Shown here in pieces: positions 63,366 through 64,000 of a DNA stretch of 64,000 nt. The notes beneath the pieces were generated by a model that did not search any database, was not told where the DNA came from, and was given only the letters and a program-made list of their open reading frames with translations. Every line of letters begins with the position of its first letter. Position 1 is the stretch's first letter. A program made the translations under genes and the position numbers. This DNA comes from Chitinophaga ginsengisoli (GTDB lineage: Bacteria > Bacteroidota > Bacteroidia > Chitinophagales > Chitinophagaceae), in the NCBI RefSeq assembly GCF_003014595.1, contig NZ_PYGK01000016.1:124001-188000 (forward strand). Direction: 5' to 3'.

Positions 63366-64000
63366 CTACTTTTTGGGATAGTTGGTACTGATGTGATATC
63401 TGTCTTCCATATCCCATAGCCTGGCACCGCCTTTAATACCGTCTTTATTGGTAAAAATATGAATGTTATCATCCAGGGGAATGGTCAGTTCATCTGCACT
63501 GCCTCCACCGATGTACAGACGATCGTAATTGAAGACGGTTTTCAGGATGCCCAGCACGCGTTCCATTCTTTTGTTCCATTTCTCTTTGCCTTCTTTTTCC
63601 AGGGCTTTATTCCCGATGTATTCGTCATAATCGTGTTCCCGGGTAACGGGGTGGTGCGCCAGTTCAAGATGGGGCAGCAGGTACCCATCTATCAGCAGTG
63701 CGGTGCCAAACCCTGTGCCCAGTGTAACCGCCAGTTCATAGCCTTTACCGCTGACTACGCCAAGTCCCAGCTGATCAGCATCGTTGACGAGTCTTACCGG
63801 TTTATTCAACAGGTCGGCGATCTGCTGACCCAGGTCGATATTCTTCCAGTTGGGGTTACCCAGGTTGGGGGCGGTATAGACAATGCCATTGCGGACATAA
63901 CCGGGAAAACCTACTGAGATCTTGTCGTATGCAGGCATGTCTTTGACCAGTGTGGAAATGGTGGCCAGTACATCGGCAGGTTTGGCGTCTTTGGGTGTAG
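63366..64000 (-). CDS. ROK-family sugar kinase, polyphosphate-glucokinase-like (5' end beyond window edge)
   Basis: The frame is open to base 64000, giving at least 211 C-terminal residues; ATG 63938 is internal. ISVGFPGYVRNGIV, RLVNDADQLGLGVV (the Asp of VNDAD is the catalytic base of ROK kinases), TLGTGFGTALLIDG and YIGGGSADEL match ROK domains, specifically the polyphosphate/ATP glucokinase branch. It would phosphorylate glucose or a related hexose. The ATP/polyphosphate-binding N-terminus is outside the window. Confidence 0.9.
   Translation of the reverse strand, partial: TPKDAKPADVLATISTLVKDMPAYDKISVGFPGYVRNGIVYTAPNLGNPNWKNIDLGQQIADLLNKPVRLVNDADQLGLGVVSGKGYELAVTLGTGFGTALLIDGYLLPHLELAHHPVTREHDYDEYIGNKALEKEGKEKWNKRMERVLGILKTVFNYDRLYIGGGSADELTIPLDDNIHIFTNKDGIKGGARLWDMEDRYHISTNYPKK

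Overview
The window looks like a chromosomal segment of a Bacteroidota bacterium, most likely a Chitinophaga-like member of the Chitinophagaceae (inference from gene content, not from a marker gene). It carries four SusC/SusD pairs, a FecI/FecR-type sigma/anti-sigma pair, many SPII lipoproteins, promoter-like TAnnTTTG elements and almost no Shine-Dalgarno signals. I saw no rRNA, tRNA or CRISPR array.

Layout. (1) 1-4094, minus: a tightly coupled three-gene cassette of a membrane protein, a leaderless SH3-like/subtilase protein and a large exported protein cut by the window edge. (2) 4095-5234: gene-poor, decayed-looking DNA. (3) 5302-10654: a redox/electrophile-response neighbourhood with a flavin monooxygenase, SDR, AraC regulator, NADP-binding oxidoreductase and HxlR regulator. 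It contains two broken genes, the 3' half of ohr and a chimeric SDR remnant. (4) 10779-12048: small hypothetical genes around an IS66 transposase remnant. (5) 12878-15475: a soluble, partly degenerate histidine kinase, a 98-residue protein sharing the kinase's N-terminal module, and a McrB-like AAA+ ATPase overlapping the small gene. This is my best candidate for an undescribed system. (6) 16121-17635: a TetR regulator and an SDR with matching operators before each gene. (7) 17806-32790: a complete L-fucoside utilisation locus. It has SusC/D, two surface lipoproteins, a GH95 alpha-L-fucosidase, L-fuconate dehydratase, a sodium symporter, an L-fucose dehydrogenase-like SDR and a divergent AraC activator. 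(8) 33215-34960: small genes for an S26-like peptidase, a possible Gly-Gly leader peptide, a MauE/DoxX-like membrane protein and a small exported protein. (9) 35037-41931: a SusC (with STN domain)/SusD pair divergent from a FecI-like sigma factor and FecR-like anti-sigma factor. It is followed by a striking degenerate repeat of about 21.5-bp period that ends before an intrinsic terminator. (10) 42417-46038: alpha/beta hydrolase, stress-type SDR and carboxylesterase. (11) 46760-56394: a uronic-acid polysaccharide locus with SusC/D, DUF5018-like and DUF4466-like lipoproteins, an alginate-lyase-superfamily enzyme and a heparinase II/III-like lyase. (12) 56484-64000: a TlpA-like protein lacking both active-site cysteines, a small exported protein, a further SusC/D pair and the end of a ROK-family kinase.

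How the genes work together. In the fucose locus, GH95 releases L-fucose from glycans captured by SusC/D and the lipoproteins. The symporter imports it, and the SDR and dehydratase start the non-phosphorylating route (L-fucose to fuconolactone/fuconate to 2-keto-3-deoxy-L-fuconate). In the uronate locus the two lyases should cut an anionic polysaccharide by beta-elimination. The STN-bearing SusC at 36464-39808 should signal through FecR to the sigma factor. The redox neighbourhood appears to be controlled by palindromic operators in front of the monooxygenase and the HxlR gene.
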